This document shows, in pieces, positions 16,212 to 25,990 of a stretch of DNA of 64,000 bases. The first letter of the stretch is position 1; each line of letters starts with the position of its first letter. Below the pieces are notes generated by a model. That model was given only the letters and a program-made list of their open reading frames with translations. It searched no databases and was not told the DNA's origin. Source of the DNA: Nitrospira japonica (GTDB taxonomy: Bacteria > Nitrospirota > Nitrospiria > Nitrospirales > Nitrospiraceae); contig NZ_LT828648.1 of assembly GCF_900169565.1 (NCBI RefSeq), forward strand, positions 2,950,501 through 3,014,500, written 5' to 3'. A program made the position numbers and the translations under genes.

Positions 16212-17543
16212 GTGTCCGTTGCACCCCTTCGACGACGGTTCCTATCCTGGATTTTTCTCGGTCTCAGCGTCCTGATCATCAGCCAGTCCGTGGCCGGTGC
16301 GCAGCAGCCGTCGCCGCCCGGTCTCTCCGGTCCGCCCGGTCCGTCCGAACCTCCGGCGGTCATTCGACTGAGTCTCAACGAAGCCATCGCGCTGTTCATC
16401 AAGCAGAACCTGTCCGTGCTGATCACCAGGTACGGCATCGACTACAATAAGGGCCAGGAAATTACGGCCTCTCTCTTTCCCAATCCCGTGGCCTTCATCG
16501 GCACCCTGAGTTCCTATACGCAGGGATTGAACCTCAAAAACAGCGGGCAGCTTGCCATGATCGTGCAGCAATTGTTCGAGCTGGCCGGCAAGCGGGGCTA
16601 TCGCATCGAAAGCGCCACGTTCGGAACCCAATCGGCCGAAGCGGCGTTCGAGGATGCGGTGCGCCAATTGGGCTTCACGGTCAAGGACACCTACTACCGC
16701 ATTCAATTGGCGCAACGGCGGCTCAACCTGGCCGAAGAGAATCGCGACCGCTTCGCCCGTATCCTGGACATCAATACCATCCGCTTCAAGAAAGGCTATA
16801 TTGCGGAAGTGGACCTGATCCGGATCAGGCTGCAGATGGTGGACTTCCAATCCCAGGTCATTCAATCCCTCCAGGACGCCGAAATGGCGCGGGGCGACCT
16901 GCGGCAGCTCTTGAGGTTGTCCCCGAAGACGGCCATGGAACTGACCACGGAAATGGACTTCCGCCGGATCGATCCGGATATCAACAAGCTTCGGGTGACG
17001 GCGATCGATCTGCGGCCGGACATCCGGGCCAAACGGTTCGCCCAGTCGCAACGAGAGTCTGATCTCCGCCTGGCCAAAGCCTATCGGGTTCCCGACGTCA
17101 CCGTGGGGGCCGGCTACGAGATTCAGGGAGCGCAGGGGCCTGACAACCCCCAGCAATGGGTGCTGAATTTCGGAATCCCCATTCCCTTGTTCAACCGGAA
17201 CCAGGGCGGTATCCTACAGGCCGAGGTTGCCGTCCAGTCCGCGGAAGCGGACTTGAATAAAACAGTAAATCAGGTAGAAAATGAGGTCGAAGTCGCCTAT
17301 CGGAACTTGATTCAGAGCCGCCGGTTGGTCGAAGCATTCGTCGGCGGGATTCTGGACGATGCCCGATCGACTCTGACGATCGTCGAACGTGCGTATGAAC
17401 GGGGAGGGGCCACCATTCTCGACCTACTCGATGCGGCGCGCACCTCCCGCACCATTCAGCAAAATTACATCGAGGCCCTGTTCACCTATCAACACAATCT
17501 GTTCCAGTTGGAAAGCGCAGTGGGTCAGGAGATTCGCTCGTGA
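16212..17543 (+). CDS. TolC/CusC-family outer-membrane efflux protein
   Basis: 443 aa. GTG 16212 is preferred because GAGGAG lies at a proper distance; a TTG at 16185 is the alternative. It has a signal peptide (FLGLSVLIISQSVAGAQ) and the two repeated outer-membrane efflux (OEP) units of TolC-like proteins: long helices with LNLAEENRDRFARILDI in the first half and the family's NFGIPIPLFNRNQGG turn in the second. It forms the trimeric outer-membrane channel of a tripartite pump. Its stop overlaps the GTG of the adaptor gene (GTGA), and the RND pump follows, so the three form one operon. Confidence 0.93.
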   Translation: MSVAPLRRRFLSWIFLGLSVLIISQSVAGAQQPSPPGLSGPPGPSEPPAVIRLSLNEAIALFIKQNLSVLITRYGIDYNKGQEITASLFPNPVAFIGTLSSYTQGLNLKNSGQLAMIVQQLFELAGKRGYRIESATFGTQSAEAAFEDAVRQLGFTVKDTYYRIQLAQRRLNLAEENRDRFARILDINTIRFKKGYIAEVDLIRIRLQMVDFQSQVIQSLQDAEMARGDLRQLLRLSPKTAMELTTEMDFRRIDPDINKLRVTAIDLRPDIRAKRFAQSQRESDLRLAKAYRVPDVTVGAGYEIQGAQGPDNPQQWVLNFGIPIPLFNRNQGGILQAEVAVQSAEADLNKTVNQVENEVEVAYRNLIQSRRLVEAFVGGILDDARSTLTIVERAYERGGATILDLLDAARTSRTIQQNYIEALFTYQHNLFQLESAVGQEIRS

Positions 17544-18733
17544 ACATCGGAACAGGTGACGCCCCGGAGGGCGACGACAATCGTCACGCTGCAGCCGGCA
17601 GCCTGTTGATCTTTTCAGTCTGCGCCGCGCTTCTTTTCCTCATCTCGTGCGGCCGCGCGGACCAGCCGCCTCATTCGAACGCCGCCATTCCACCCAAAGC
17701 CGCCCCGCATCCGACCGATTTGGGACCTCGGGTCGAAATCGGAACCGTCGAAATGGGTTCCGGCGAACACGACCTGACCCTGTCCGGGAAGGTCGCCTAC
17801 GGAGAGGATCGGTATTCACGCATCTCCTCGCCTCTGCAAGGGCGGGTGGTCGAAGTCCGTGCCCACCTTGGCGATCGCGTCAAAGCCGGAGACATCGTCC
17901 TCGTGGTGGATAGTCCGGACATCGCGCAAGCCTATTCGGAATACGTGAAGGAGGATTCGGATTTGCAGTATGCAGTCCGGGCCCACGAGCTGGCTAAAGA
18001 TCTCTATGAGAACAAGGCCCTGCCGTTGAAAGACCTCAAGCAGGCTGAAAACGAGCTGGTCAAAGCCCGCGCGGAATTCCGGCGCGCCAAAGAACGGCTC
18101 CTTTCTCTCCGTATTCCTCAGGAAGAACTGAACAAGCCGGTGGACAAGCAAACGATCACGTCGCGCTTCGAAATGAAGAGTCCGCTGACCGGCATCGTCG
18201 TCGAACGAGCCGTCACGCCCGGACAATCGGTCGGCGGCGATCCGAGCCAGATCCTGTTCACGGTGGCCGATCTTGCGATGTTGCAGGTCGTCGCCGACGT
18301 CTACGAACGCGACCTGGCCCTGGTGAAGGAAGGCCAATATGCCAAGGTGATGGTCGAGGCCTATCCGGGCGTGGCATTCCCCGCCACGGTCGCGGCCATC
18401 GGCGATGTCGTGGATCCGACGACCAGGACCATCAAGCTGCGCGCTTGGGTGAACAACCAGGAAAATAAACTCAAGCCCGAAATGTTCGCCCGCCTGGTCC
18501 TGCGCGTGGGCGGGACGACCCCGCTCCTGACGATTCCGCGGGAAGCGGTGCTCGAGGCCGAAGGGAAACAGTTCGTCTATCTCGTCGAAGGCGAGAATCA
18601 GTACGTGAAGCGGGAAGTGACGGTGACGCCGATCTCGTCGGACCAGGTTCGCGTCGTCGAAGGCCTGGCTTCCGGACAGCGCATCGTCATCAAAGGGGCG
18701 GTCCTTATCAAGGGACAGGAAGCCAAAGGATAG
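17540..18733 (+). CDS. RND efflux adaptor (CusB/CzcB-like membrane fusion lipoprotein)
   Basis: 397 aa; GTG start overlapping the previous stop by 4 bp. A lipobox near residue 34 (ALLFLISC) anchors it as a lipoprotein. The order is a barrel-sandwich half (ISSPLQGRVVEVRAHLGDRVKAGD), a helical hairpin (about 130-190), the second half (MKSPLTGIVVERAVTPGQSVG), a beta-barrel (VYERDLALVKEGQYAKV) and a C-terminal membrane-proximal domain. It bridges the RND pump and TolC-like channel in the periplasm. There are no obvious Met/His metal clusters at the N-terminus, so the substrate (metal or organic) is open. Confidence 0.92.
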   Translation: MNIGTGDAPEGDDNRHAAAGSLLIFSVCAALLFLISCGRADQPPHSNAAIPPKAAPHPTDLGPRVEIGTVEMGSGEHDLTLSGKVAYGEDRYSRISSPLQGRVVEVRAHLGDRVKAGDIVLVVDSPDIAQAYSEYVKEDSDLQYAVRAHELAKDLYENKALPLKDLKQAENELVKARAEFRRAKERLLSLRIPQEELNKPVDKQTITSRFEMKSPLTGIVVERAVTPGQSVGGDPSQILFTVADLAMLQVVADVYERDLALVKEGQYAKVMVEAYPGVAFPATVAAIGDVVDPTTRTIKLRAWVNNQENKLKPEMFARLVLRVGGTTPLLTIPREAVLEAEGKQFVYLVEGENQYVKREVTVTPISSDQVRVVEGLASGQRIVIKGAVLIKGQEAKG

Positions 18734-18783
18734 GCAACCTTGCCTCACGCCTCCCTCTCGTCACCGGATAGTCACCCCTCCAC

Positions 18784-21700
18784 ATGATCGCCCGCATTGT
18801 CGAAATTTCCCTGGTCGAGCGGTTCCTGCTGTGCATGTTGGGCTTGGCCCTTCTCTTCGGCGGACTCTACGCCTTTCACCTCCTCGATATCGTCGCGTAC
18901 CCGGATCCGTCTCCTCCCATGGTCGAGCTGATCACCCAGAATCCAGGGTGGTCGTCCGAGGAAATGGAGCGACAGATCACGATCCCCATCGAGGTGGCGC
19001 TGACGGGTATGCCCGGCCTCAAGGACATCCGGTCCCTTTCGATCTTCGGCTTGAGCGACATCAAGGTGTATTTCGATTTCGGGACCGACATCTTTCGTGA
19101 CCGCCAGGAAGTGCTGAACCGGCTGATGTCGGTGCAATTGCCGAATGGCGTGCAGCCGAGCCTGTCGCCATGGTGGGCCATCGCCGAAATCTACCGGTAT
19201 GAACTGACGGGCTCCGGCACGACCTCGCTGACGGATCTGAAGACGATTCAGGACTGGCAGGTGCGCAGGGAATTCCGGCGCATCCCCGGCGTGATCGACG
19301 TGACGGCCTTCGGCGGGACGACGAAGGAGTACCACATCGATATCGATCCCGGGAAATTGATCTCCTACGGCGTCAGCCTGTCCCAGGTCATGCAGGCCCT
19401 GAGCAACAGCAACGCCAACGTCGGAGGCAACTACCTGACGGTCGGCTCGCAGAACTACAACATTCGGGGACTCGGATTGATCGACGACCTCCACGACATC
19501 GAGAACGTCATGGTCACCGCCAAGGACGGCACGCCGGTGTTCGTGAAATCGCTCGGTACCGTGTCCATCGGCCATCGCGTGCGACTGGGAAAAGTCGGCA
19601 TCGACGACCGCGACGACGTCGTGGAGGGCGTGGTGCTGCTCCAGCGTGGCTACAAAGCTCTCCCGGTGCTCGACAGCGTCCGGGCCAAGGTGCAGGACCT
19701 GAACTCGTGGAAACTGCCGGCGGCGGTGAAGGTCACCACGTTTTACGACCGGACCGCCCTGATCCATACGACCGTCGAAACCGTCACCGACATTCTCATC
19801 AGCGGCATGGTCCTGGTGTTCCTGATTCTTTTCGTTTTCCTCGGACATTTCCGCGCGGCGCTGATCGTGGCCCTGACCATTCCCCTCTCGCTCCTGTTTA
19901 CGTTCAGCATGATGGTGTTGGTCGGTCAGTCGGCCAACCTCATCTCGCTCGGCTCCATCGACTTCGGCATCATCGTGGATGCCACGCTGATCATGGTGGA
20001 GAGCATTTTCTTTCATTTGGCCCACGCGAAGACGCAAAACCTCACGGTGAACCAACACATCGTGCGCGCGGCGCGCCAGGTCGGACGGCCCATTTTTTTC
20101 TCGACGGCGATCATCGTGGTGGCCTTCATTCCGCTGTTCACAATGACGGGCGTCCCGGGAAAGATCTTCGCGCCCATGTCGGTAACCTACGGATTCGCCC
20201 TGGTCGGGGCCCTGATCATGGCCTTCACGCTGGCCCCCGTGCTCTGCTCGTTTCTTCTGCGGGGGCCGCTCAGCGAAGAGGATACGGCGGTCGTCCGGGT
20301 GATCCGGCGCCTCTATCACCGGATTCTCGGCTTCTCGCTGGACCACCGTTTGCTGGTCCTGGCCGTGGCGGCAGGCCTGTTGTTCCTGACTTTCATCGCG
20401 CTGCAATCGCTTGGCGGAGAATTCATGCCGGCGCTGGAAGAAGGCAATCTCTGGGTGCGCGCGACGATGCCGGTGGACATCTCGTTTGAGCAGGCAGCCC
20501 GTTTAACCAACGACATCCGGAGGATGTTCCGCGACGCGCCGGAAGTCACGACGGTCGTCTCGCAATTGGGGAGACCGGACGACGGTACGGATCCGACGAG
20601 TTTCTTCAATGCCGAGTTTCTGGCGAATCTGAAACCGCAAAAAGAATGGCGCTCCGGTCTGGACAAGGACGGGCTGATCGAAGAAATCGAAGCCAAGCTG
20701 CACAAGATCCCCGGCGTCATTTTCAACTTCTCCCAGGTCATTCAAGACAACGTCGAAGAAGCGATGTCGGGGGTCAAGGGGGAAAACTCGATTAAGTTGT
20801 TCGGCCGCGACCTGAAAACTCTGGAAGCCAAGGCCGTCGAGATTGAAAGTGTCATGCGAAGCGTCAAGGGCGTAAAGGATCTCGGCATCTTCCGGCTCGT
20901 CGGCCAGCCGAACCTCCTGATTCAGGTGGACCGGGAAACCAGCGCGCGGTATGGGCTCCAAGTGGCGGACGTCAACGCCGTGGTGCAGGCGGCGGTCGGC
21001 GGTCAGGCAGTCACGCAGGTCTTCGAAGGAGAACGCCTGATCGATCTGGTGGTGCGGTTCATGCCGGAATTCCGACAGGACGTCGAATCGATCAGCAATA
21101 TTCTGGTCAGCACGCCGGATGGCGCGAGGATTCCGTTGAAGCAGCTGGCCACGATCACCTCGCAAACGGGAGCCTTCATCATTTACCGGGAAAACAATGA
21201 GCGCTACATCCCGATCAAATTCAGCGTGCGCGAGCGCGATCTCCAGAGTACGGTGGAAGAGGCCCAGGCCAAGCTGGGAAAAGAGGTGACGCTGCCGGAG
21301 CGGTACCACATGGAATGGGCGGGACAGTACGATCAGTTGAAGGACGAGCAGAAGCGGCTGCTGACCATCGTGCCGGTGAGCCTGCTGATCATCCTGTTCC
21401 TGCTGTATACGACCTTCGACTCGCTGAAAAACGCGTTGCTCGTGCTGGCGACGGTGCCGTTCGCCCTGGTCGGCGGGGTGCTGTCGCTGGTGCTGACCCA
21501 AACGCATTTCAGCATTTCGGCGGCGGTCGGCGTGATTTCGACCCTCGGCGTGGCGATCCTGGGCGGTGTGTTGCTGATCTCGCGGATCGAAGAATTCCGC
21601 CTCACCGGCCTGAGCCTTCGCGAAGCGGTCATCAAAGGGGCGGACGTGCAGATGCGGCCGATTCTCATGGCGACCTTGGGAGCGGCGATCGGATTGCTGC

Positions 21701-21855
21701 CCGCGGCTCTGGCGACGGGCATCGGCTCCCAGGCCCAGAAGCCCCTGGCCCGCGTGGTGGTCGGGGGGATGCTGACGGCCGCCTTTTTGATTTTAGTCGT
21801 GTTACCGGTATTATATGAGTTGGTCCATCGACGATGGAACGATACCGGCGAATGA
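18784..21855 (+). CDS. RND efflux pump of the CusA/CzcA (heavy-metal efflux) type
   Basis: 1023 aa, the normal length. It has 12 predicted membrane helices and two large periplasmic loops. TM4 carries the proton-relay Asp region (DFGIIVDATLIMVES). It exports substrate from periplasm or inner membrane with proton antiport, working with the two preceding gene products. Family resemblance (SLERF-type N-terminus, YPDPSPPMVELITQNPGWS) is to CzcA/CusA-like HME pumps; in Nitrospira-type bacteria copper or another divalent cation is plausible but not shown. A 50-bp gap separates it from the adaptor, and its end overlaps the next frame slightly. Confidence 0.93.
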   Translation: MIARIVEISLVERFLLCMLGLALLFGGLYAFHLLDIVAYPDPSPPMVELITQNPGWSSEEMERQITIPIEVALTGMPGLKDIRSLSIFGLSDIKVYFDFGTDIFRDRQEVLNRLMSVQLPNGVQPSLSPWWAIAEIYRYELTGSGTTSLTDLKTIQDWQVRREFRRIPGVIDVTAFGGTTKEYHIDIDPGKLISYGVSLSQVMQALSNSNANVGGNYLTVGSQNYNIRGLGLIDDLHDIENVMVTAKDGTPVFVKSLGTVSIGHRVRLGKVGIDDRDDVVEGVVLLQRGYKALPVLDSVRAKVQDLNSWKLPAAVKVTTFYDRTALIHTTVETVTDILISGMVLVFLILFVFLGHFRAALIVALTIPLSLLFTFSMMVLVGQSANLISLGSIDFGIIVDATLIMVESIFFHLAHAKTQNLTVNQHIVRAARQVGRPIFFSTAIIVVAFIPLFTMTGVPGKIFAPMSVTYGFALVGALIMAFTLAPVLCSFLLRGPLSEEDTAVVRVIRRLYHRILGFSLDHRLLVLAVAAGLLFLTFIALQSLGGEFMPALEEGNLWVRATMPVDISFEQAARLTNDIRRMFRDAPEVTTVVSQLGRPDDGTDPTSFFNAEFLANLKPQKEWRSGLDKDGLIEEIEAKLHKIPGVIFNFSQVIQDNVEEAMSGVKGENSIKLFGRDLKTLEAKAVEIESVMRSVKGVKDLGIFRLVGQPNLLIQVDRETSARYGLQVADVNAVVQAAVGGQAVTQVFEGERLIDLVVRFMPEFRQDVESISNILVSTPDGARIPLKQLATITSQTGAFIIYRENNERYIPIKFSVRERDLQSTVEEAQAKLGKEVTLPERYHMEWAGQYDQLKDEQKRLLTIVPVSLLIILFLLYTTFDSLKNALLVLATVPFALVGGVLSLVLTQTHFSISAAVGVISTLGVAILGGVLLISRIEEFRLTGLSLREAVIKGADVQMRPILMATLGAAIGLLPAALATGIGSQAQKPLARVVVGGMLTAAFLILVVLPVLYELVHRRWNDTGE

Positions 21856-21875
21856 TTCTGAAGAAAGGGGAACCA

Positions 21876-22673
21876 GTGCGTACCAGAGGACGTCACGTCA
21901 TCATCCGAGCGACTGCGGTGGTTTGTCTTGCTCTGCCGCTGGCGGCGTTCGCCGTGGAACGGCCTGCGCCGATTCCGGTGCAGATGCCCTACGAGATGCC
22001 TCCGGCCGTTCAGCACTCGCCGGCCGAAACCGTTCCGCAGAACACCAAGCCCCTGACTCCGGAGGAACTGCAGCGGGCGGAAGCCCTGCTTCCTCTGTTG
22101 GAGGGCAAACAGGAATTCTGGGCCATGGGCGAGTTCGTTCATCTGGGCGAGCCGGTGGTACCGGTCCTCGTGAAGGCGCTGACCATGCCGGGTCCCAGAA
22201 TCCGATACAACGCGATCGAGACGCTGTCCATGCTCAAGGCACCGGCGGCCGTGCCGGTGCTGATCACGACCGCCAAGGATCCGAACGAGATGCCCAGGGT
22301 ACGTGAGCATGCCCTGCGGGTATCCATCCGCCTGGATCCGTCCAAGACGCCCGAAGCGATTCAAGCGATGTCAAAGGATCCCAATTCGTCGATCCGAAAG
22401 GCCGCCGCCTTCGAATCCCGGTATGTGAGGGACAAGGCAGTTGTGCCCATCCTGATCGACATGATTGCCGACGATGAACGGTTTGTCGGGCTGTCGGCCG
22501 TGCAGTCTCTCTGGATTTTGACGCGACATGAAACCGAATTCCATGATTGGGACAGCTCGACCAAACAAGATCGGACGGAATGGACCAGGGAATGGACCGA
22601 CTGGTGGAACATCGAAAAAGACTCGTTCCAGCTTCCCGAACCGAAGCGTCGTTCCACGGCCCAGCCCGGATGA
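21876..22673 (+). CDS. Exported HEAT-repeat protein
   Basis: About 265 aa from GTG 21876, which follows AAAGGGG; ATGs at 21834 and 21852 overlapping the pump gene are alternatives. It has a signal peptide (AVVCLALPLAAFA). The mature protein is helical with repeated pairs resembling PBS/HEAT repeats (VLVKALTMPGPRIRYNAIE, then VPVLITTAKD and VPILIDMIADD), each about 30-35 residues. It would act as a periplasmic binding scaffold. Its place at the end of the efflux operon suggests an accessory role there, unproven. Confidence 0.75.
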   Translation: MRTRGRHVIIRATAVVCLALPLAAFAVERPAPIPVQMPYEMPPAVQHSPAETVPQNTKPLTPEELQRAEALLPLLEGKQEFWAMGEFVHLGEPVVPVLVKALTMPGPRIRYNAIETLSMLKAPAAVPVLITTAKDPNEMPRVREHALRVSIRLDPSKTPEAIQAMSKDPNSSIRKAAAFESRYVRDKAVVPILIDMIADDERFVGLSAVQSLWILTRHETEFHDWDSSTKQDRTEWTREWTDWWNIEKDSFQLPEPKRRSTAQPG

Positions 22674-22766
22674 GGCGCGCCTTGCGGCGGTGAAAATCGC
22701 TATGTTATATCTGATGGATTCGACGTGTGATACCGATGTCCGGTGACGAAAGGATTCCGTCGACCT

Positions 22767-23297
22767 ATGGCCGTGCTTCCCATCGCAAAACTCGGCAATC
22801 CCATCCTGCGTAAGATTGCAGCGCCGGTCGACGTCCGCGAGATCCGCACCAAGGAATTCCAGCAGCTGATCGACGAGATGTTCGAAACCATGCTGGATGA
22901 GCCTGGCATCGGTCTGGCCGCGCCTCAAGTCTCCCGCTCGATTCAACTGGTTGTGATGGGATGCGAAGGGGAGGGGGGATTTCCCACCACCACCTTGATC
23001 AATCCCAAGATCGTCTATTACGGCCCGCAACAAGCCGAAAACTGGGAGGGCTGTCTGAGCGTCGACGGGTTGCGCGGCAAAGTGACCAGGCCGTCGGTCA
23101 TCCGCGTTCAAGCCCTGGATCGAGACGGCAAGCCGGTCGACATCGAGGCGGACGGACTCTATGCCGTCTGCGTCCAGCACGAAACCGATCATCTCCTCGG
23201 TAAATTGTTCGTGGATCGGATGACGGATCTGTCCACGCTCACTCAATTGACAGAATTCGACAAGTACTGGCGGAAAGAACCGACTCCGGTCATCTAA
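22767..23297 (+). CDS. def: Peptide deformylase
   Basis: 176 aa. It removes the N-formyl group from nascent proteins, using a metal ion held by one Cys and two His. All three motifs are present: GIGLAAPQV (about 47-55), EGCLSV (about 94-99) and QHETDHLLG (about 136-144). ATG 22767 gives the usual N-terminus (AVLPIAKLGNPILR); a GTG at 22743 is the alternative. It sits between the efflux operon and an ABC exporter without the common fmt partner. Confidence 0.95.
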   Translation: MAVLPIAKLGNPILRKIAAPVDVREIRTKEFQQLIDEMFETMLDEPGIGLAAPQVSRSIQLVVMGCEGEGGFPTTTLINPKIVYYGPQQAENWEGCLSVDGLRGKVTRPSVIRVQALDRDGKPVDIEADGLYAVCVQHETDHLLGKLFVDRMTDLSTLTQLTEFDKYWRKEPTPVI

Positions 23298-23321
23298 ACG
23301 AATCCAGCCCGGGCAGGCATC

Positions 23322-25046
23322 GTGAAATCCCTTTTGCGCGTCCTATGGTATTTGCGGCCCCATCGGGGCCTGGTCGCCGTCACGCTGTTGTGTGCGCTGG
23401 GCGCCACAGCCATGGAATTGGTGCCGCCCTGGATCGTCAAAATCGTCATCGACGACGTGATCCAGGCCAAGCAAGAATCGCTATTGCCTTGGGTGCTGGC
23501 AGGCCTTGTCGCCGCCTATGTCGGCAAGAACGTGTTTGCATCCCTCCGCATCCGATTGAACAATACGCTCGAACAGACCGTCGTGCACAAACTCCGCAGC
23601 GACGTCTTCGCGGCGGTCCAGCGGCTTTCGGTCACGTACTTCGAGAACCGCTCGACCGGCGAAATCATGTCGCGGTTGACGAACGACACGGAGCACGTGG
23701 AGCGCATCTTCATCGACGGGGTGGAAGCCGCGCTCACGGCGTCTCTGACGCTGGTCGGCATCACGATCATGCTGTTTGCGTTGAACTGGAAACTCGCCCT
23801 ATTGTCGCTGGTGCCGATTCCGTTTCTCATATGGTCGGCCGGGCGGTTCACCACGAAAGTGCACGGGTTCTATCACGGCATCCGTCAGGGCGCGGCGGAG
23901 GTCAGCGCCTATCTGCAGGACGCCTTGTCCGGCATCCGCGAGATCATGGGATTCGGCAGGCAGGCGCACGAGCAGGAACGGTTCGACCGACTGAGCCAGG
24001 CCTACAGCGCCGCCAATCTCAAGGCCATGTATCTATGGTCGCTCTATTCGCCGGGCATGATTCTCGTGGGCAGCCTGGGGACCGTGCTCATTCTCTGGTA
24101 CGGGGCCGGTGAGGTATCGGCGGGACGGTTGACCCTCGGGGAACTCGTGCTGTTTCTCTCGTACCTGAGCCTGTTCTATGTTCCCATCAACCAGATTCAT
24201 TCCGTGAATCACCTGCTGCAGCATGCCCTGGCGGCCAGCGATCGGGTCTTCGAGGTGTTGGACACGAAGCCTGAGGTCGCCGACGCGCCCGGTGTCTCGG
24301 CGCCCGCTCACAAGGCCCGCGGGGAAGTCCGGTTCGACCGCGTCGAGTTTCGGTATCGCCCTGACGTGCCGGTGCTGGACGGGTTGTCCGTCTCGGTATC
24401 GGCCGGGGAGCGGATCGCGCTGGTCGGACCAAGCGGCGCGGGCAAGAGCACGTTGCTCAAGTTGTTGATGCGGTTCTACGACGTCACGGGCGGGGTTGTG
24501 CTCATCGATGAGCGGGATGTCCGGGATATGCCGCTCGACTATCTGCGGCGTCAGATCGGATACGTGCAGCAGGAGCCGTTCCTGTTCAACGGGACCGTGC
24601 GGGAGAACATCCTCTATGGCGATTTGACCGCGACGGGCGATCGGGTGGAGGCCGCGGCGCGAGCCGCCAGGGCCCATGATTTTATCGTCGATCTGCCGGA
24701 AGGATACGAAACCAGAATCGGGGAGCGGGGCGTGAAACTGTCGGTCGGACAGAAACAACGGGTGTCCATCGCGCGGGTGCTGCTCAAGAATCCGCCGATC
24801 GTGATCTTCGATGAGGCGACGTCAAATATCGATACCGAAACGGAAGTGAAGATCCGCGAGGCCTTGAACGAGTTGACGAAGGGACGAACCACCTTCATCA
24901 TCGCACATCGGCTGACGACCCTCCACGACGTGGACCGTATCCTGGTGATCGAGAAGGGGCATCTCGTGGAAATGGGAACCCACGAGCGGCTCATGGCGCT
25001 CGGCGGAGTGTATGCCGGATTATATGAGGCGCAATTTCAGACATAG
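23322..25046 (+). CDS. ABC exporter with fused membrane and ATPase domains (MsbA-like)
   Basis: 574 aa from GTG 23322, the usual size of a half-transporter that works as a homodimer. The N-terminal part has six membrane helices with an ABC_membrane signature (TYFENRSTGEIMSRLTNDT). The ATPase domain has Walker A GPSGAGKST (about 369), the signature LSVGQKQR (about 472), Walker B VIFDEATSNID (about 496) and the H-loop IIAHRL. It may flip lipid A core or another lipid, or export a hydrophobic compound; the sequence does not tell. It starts 24 bp after def. Confidence 0.92.
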   Translation: MKSLLRVLWYLRPHRGLVAVTLLCALGATAMELVPPWIVKIVIDDVIQAKQESLLPWVLAGLVAAYVGKNVFASLRIRLNNTLEQTVVHKLRSDVFAAVQRLSVTYFENRSTGEIMSRLTNDTEHVERIFIDGVEAALTASLTLVGITIMLFALNWKLALLSLVPIPFLIWSAGRFTTKVHGFYHGIRQGAAEVSAYLQDALSGIREIMGFGRQAHEQERFDRLSQAYSAANLKAMYLWSLYSPGMILVGSLGTVLILWYGAGEVSAGRLTLGELVLFLSYLSLFYVPINQIHSVNHLLQHALAASDRVFEVLDTKPEVADAPGVSAPAHKARGEVRFDRVEFRYRPDVPVLDGLSVSVSAGERIALVGPSGAGKSTLLKLLMRFYDVTGGVVLIDERDVRDMPLDYLRRQIGYVQQEPFLFNGTVRENILYGDLTATGDRVEAAARAARAHDFIVDLPEGYETRIGERGVKLSVGQKQRVSIARVLLKNPPIVIFDEATSNIDTETEVKIREALNELTKGRTTFIIAHRLTTLHDVDRILVIEKGHLVEMGTHERLMALGGVYAGLYEAQFQT

Positions 25047-25091
25047 GCGCGGCCACATTCGGGGCACGCGCCGAAGCCGACAGGAAAAAGT

Positions 25092-25286
25092 ATGGTCTTG
25101 ATCTACGAAAACGATCCGCTGGATAATGAGCATGCGCGCGGCCGGTTCTATCACGTGTGCCGGGGACGGGTGGACCGTACGGAACTTTCGATTCCCCCGG
25201 TCGATCAGCCGCACGAATGCCCCTCCTGCGGCATTGACTTGGAGGCGGAGGACTTCTTCGTGGCGATGCAGAAGGGATCGGTCTAA
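25092..25286 (+). CDS. Small zinc-ribbon-like protein (64 aa)
   Basis: A short cytosolic protein with HVCRG near residue 23 and HECPSCG near residue 42. Its Cys/His arrangement suggests a single metal site or a degenerate zinc ribbon. The start ATG 25092 follows GGAAAAAGT. It is followed within 6 bp by another small CxxC protein, so the pair probably forms a unit after the ABC exporter. No family recognised. Confidence 0.6.
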   Translation: MVLIYENDPLDNEHARGRFYHVCRGRVDRTELSIPPVDQPHECPSCGIDLEAEDFFVAMQKGSV

Positions 25287-25291
25287 CGACA

Positions 25292-25501
25292 ATGAGCGGC
25301 AGCACGGGACGGAAAACGGTATCGGTGATGCGCGGACTGATGATGCTGTGCGATACGTGCCACAGCCAGGTCCTGCTCGAAAAACTGGTCGATCACAAGA
25401 ATTTCGTGATGGACCATGAAGCGTTGTTTGATACGATCTGCATGGGCTGCACGGACATCAATCGCCCATTGATCGACGACATGTTGGGCAGTTCCGAGTA
25501 A
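25292..25501 (+). CDS. Small double-CxxC protein (69 aa)
   Basis: It has LCDTCH near residue 20 and ICMGC near residue 50, the spacing of a zinc ribbon (CxxC-x27-CxxC). Acidic C-terminus, no signal peptide. ATG 25292 lies 6 bp after the stop of the preceding small gene. It likely binds zinc; function unknown. Confidence 0.6.
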   Translation: MSGSTGRKTVSVMRGLMMLCDTCHSQVLLEKLVDHKNFVMDHEALFDTICMGCTDINRPLIDDMLGSSE

Positions 25502-25525
25502 GAACGGTCCGGATCGGCCAGTCCG

Positions 25526-25852
25526 CTATTTACAGCCTTTTCCGTCGAAGACCATACAGGCCGAGTCCCCGGATTTCACCTTCCAGGTCTTGATCAGCGG
25601 CGTCTGTCCGTTGGCGCGCATCTCCACCACGAAATCGACGAGTCCCGAGATCGGCAACTTCTCCATGTGAGGCCATCCCGCTTCGGGCACCTCGATCCAA
25701 AATACCGATCCCAACGTGGAAATGAGGATCCGATGGGTATTCGGTTCGATGTCGATGACCGGGCTGTAGAAGCTCTTGTCCTCGGCCAAGCCGGCACCGT
25801 TGAGGAGAAGAACCAGAAATCCTGCGAGAAGAATCGTTCGCATGAATGGCAT
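25526..25852 (-). CDS. Exported hypothetical protein
   Basis: 108 aa from ATG 25852, preceded by GGAAGGAGCG. It has a signal peptide (TILLAGFLVLLLNGAGLA) and a compact beta-rich mature domain with two Cys near the C-terminus (SACMVFDGKGCK) that could form a disulfide. I recognise no family. It converges on the small CxxC genes. Confidence 0.6.
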   Translation of the reverse strand: MPFMRTILLAGFLVLLLNGAGLAEDKSFYSPVIDIEPNTHRILISTLGSVFWIEVPEAGWPHMEKLPISGLVDFVVEMRANGQTPLIKTWKVKSGDSACMVFDGKGCK

Positions 25853-25990
25853 CACGATCGCTCCTTCCAATGAAAGAACATGATTTATGGGGGACATTAT
25901 CTCACCTGAGTATGGAGAAGGAAACCGGAAATTCGGGGATTTGCCGGAAGGGGAGTGACTCGATATGCCGCCGTTCGATCGGAGGGGCGA

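Noticed and set aside
18772-20406. 544-codon minus-strand frame
   Set aside because: Antisense shadow of the RND pump, rich in His/Asp/Arg as expected from reversed high-GC codons.
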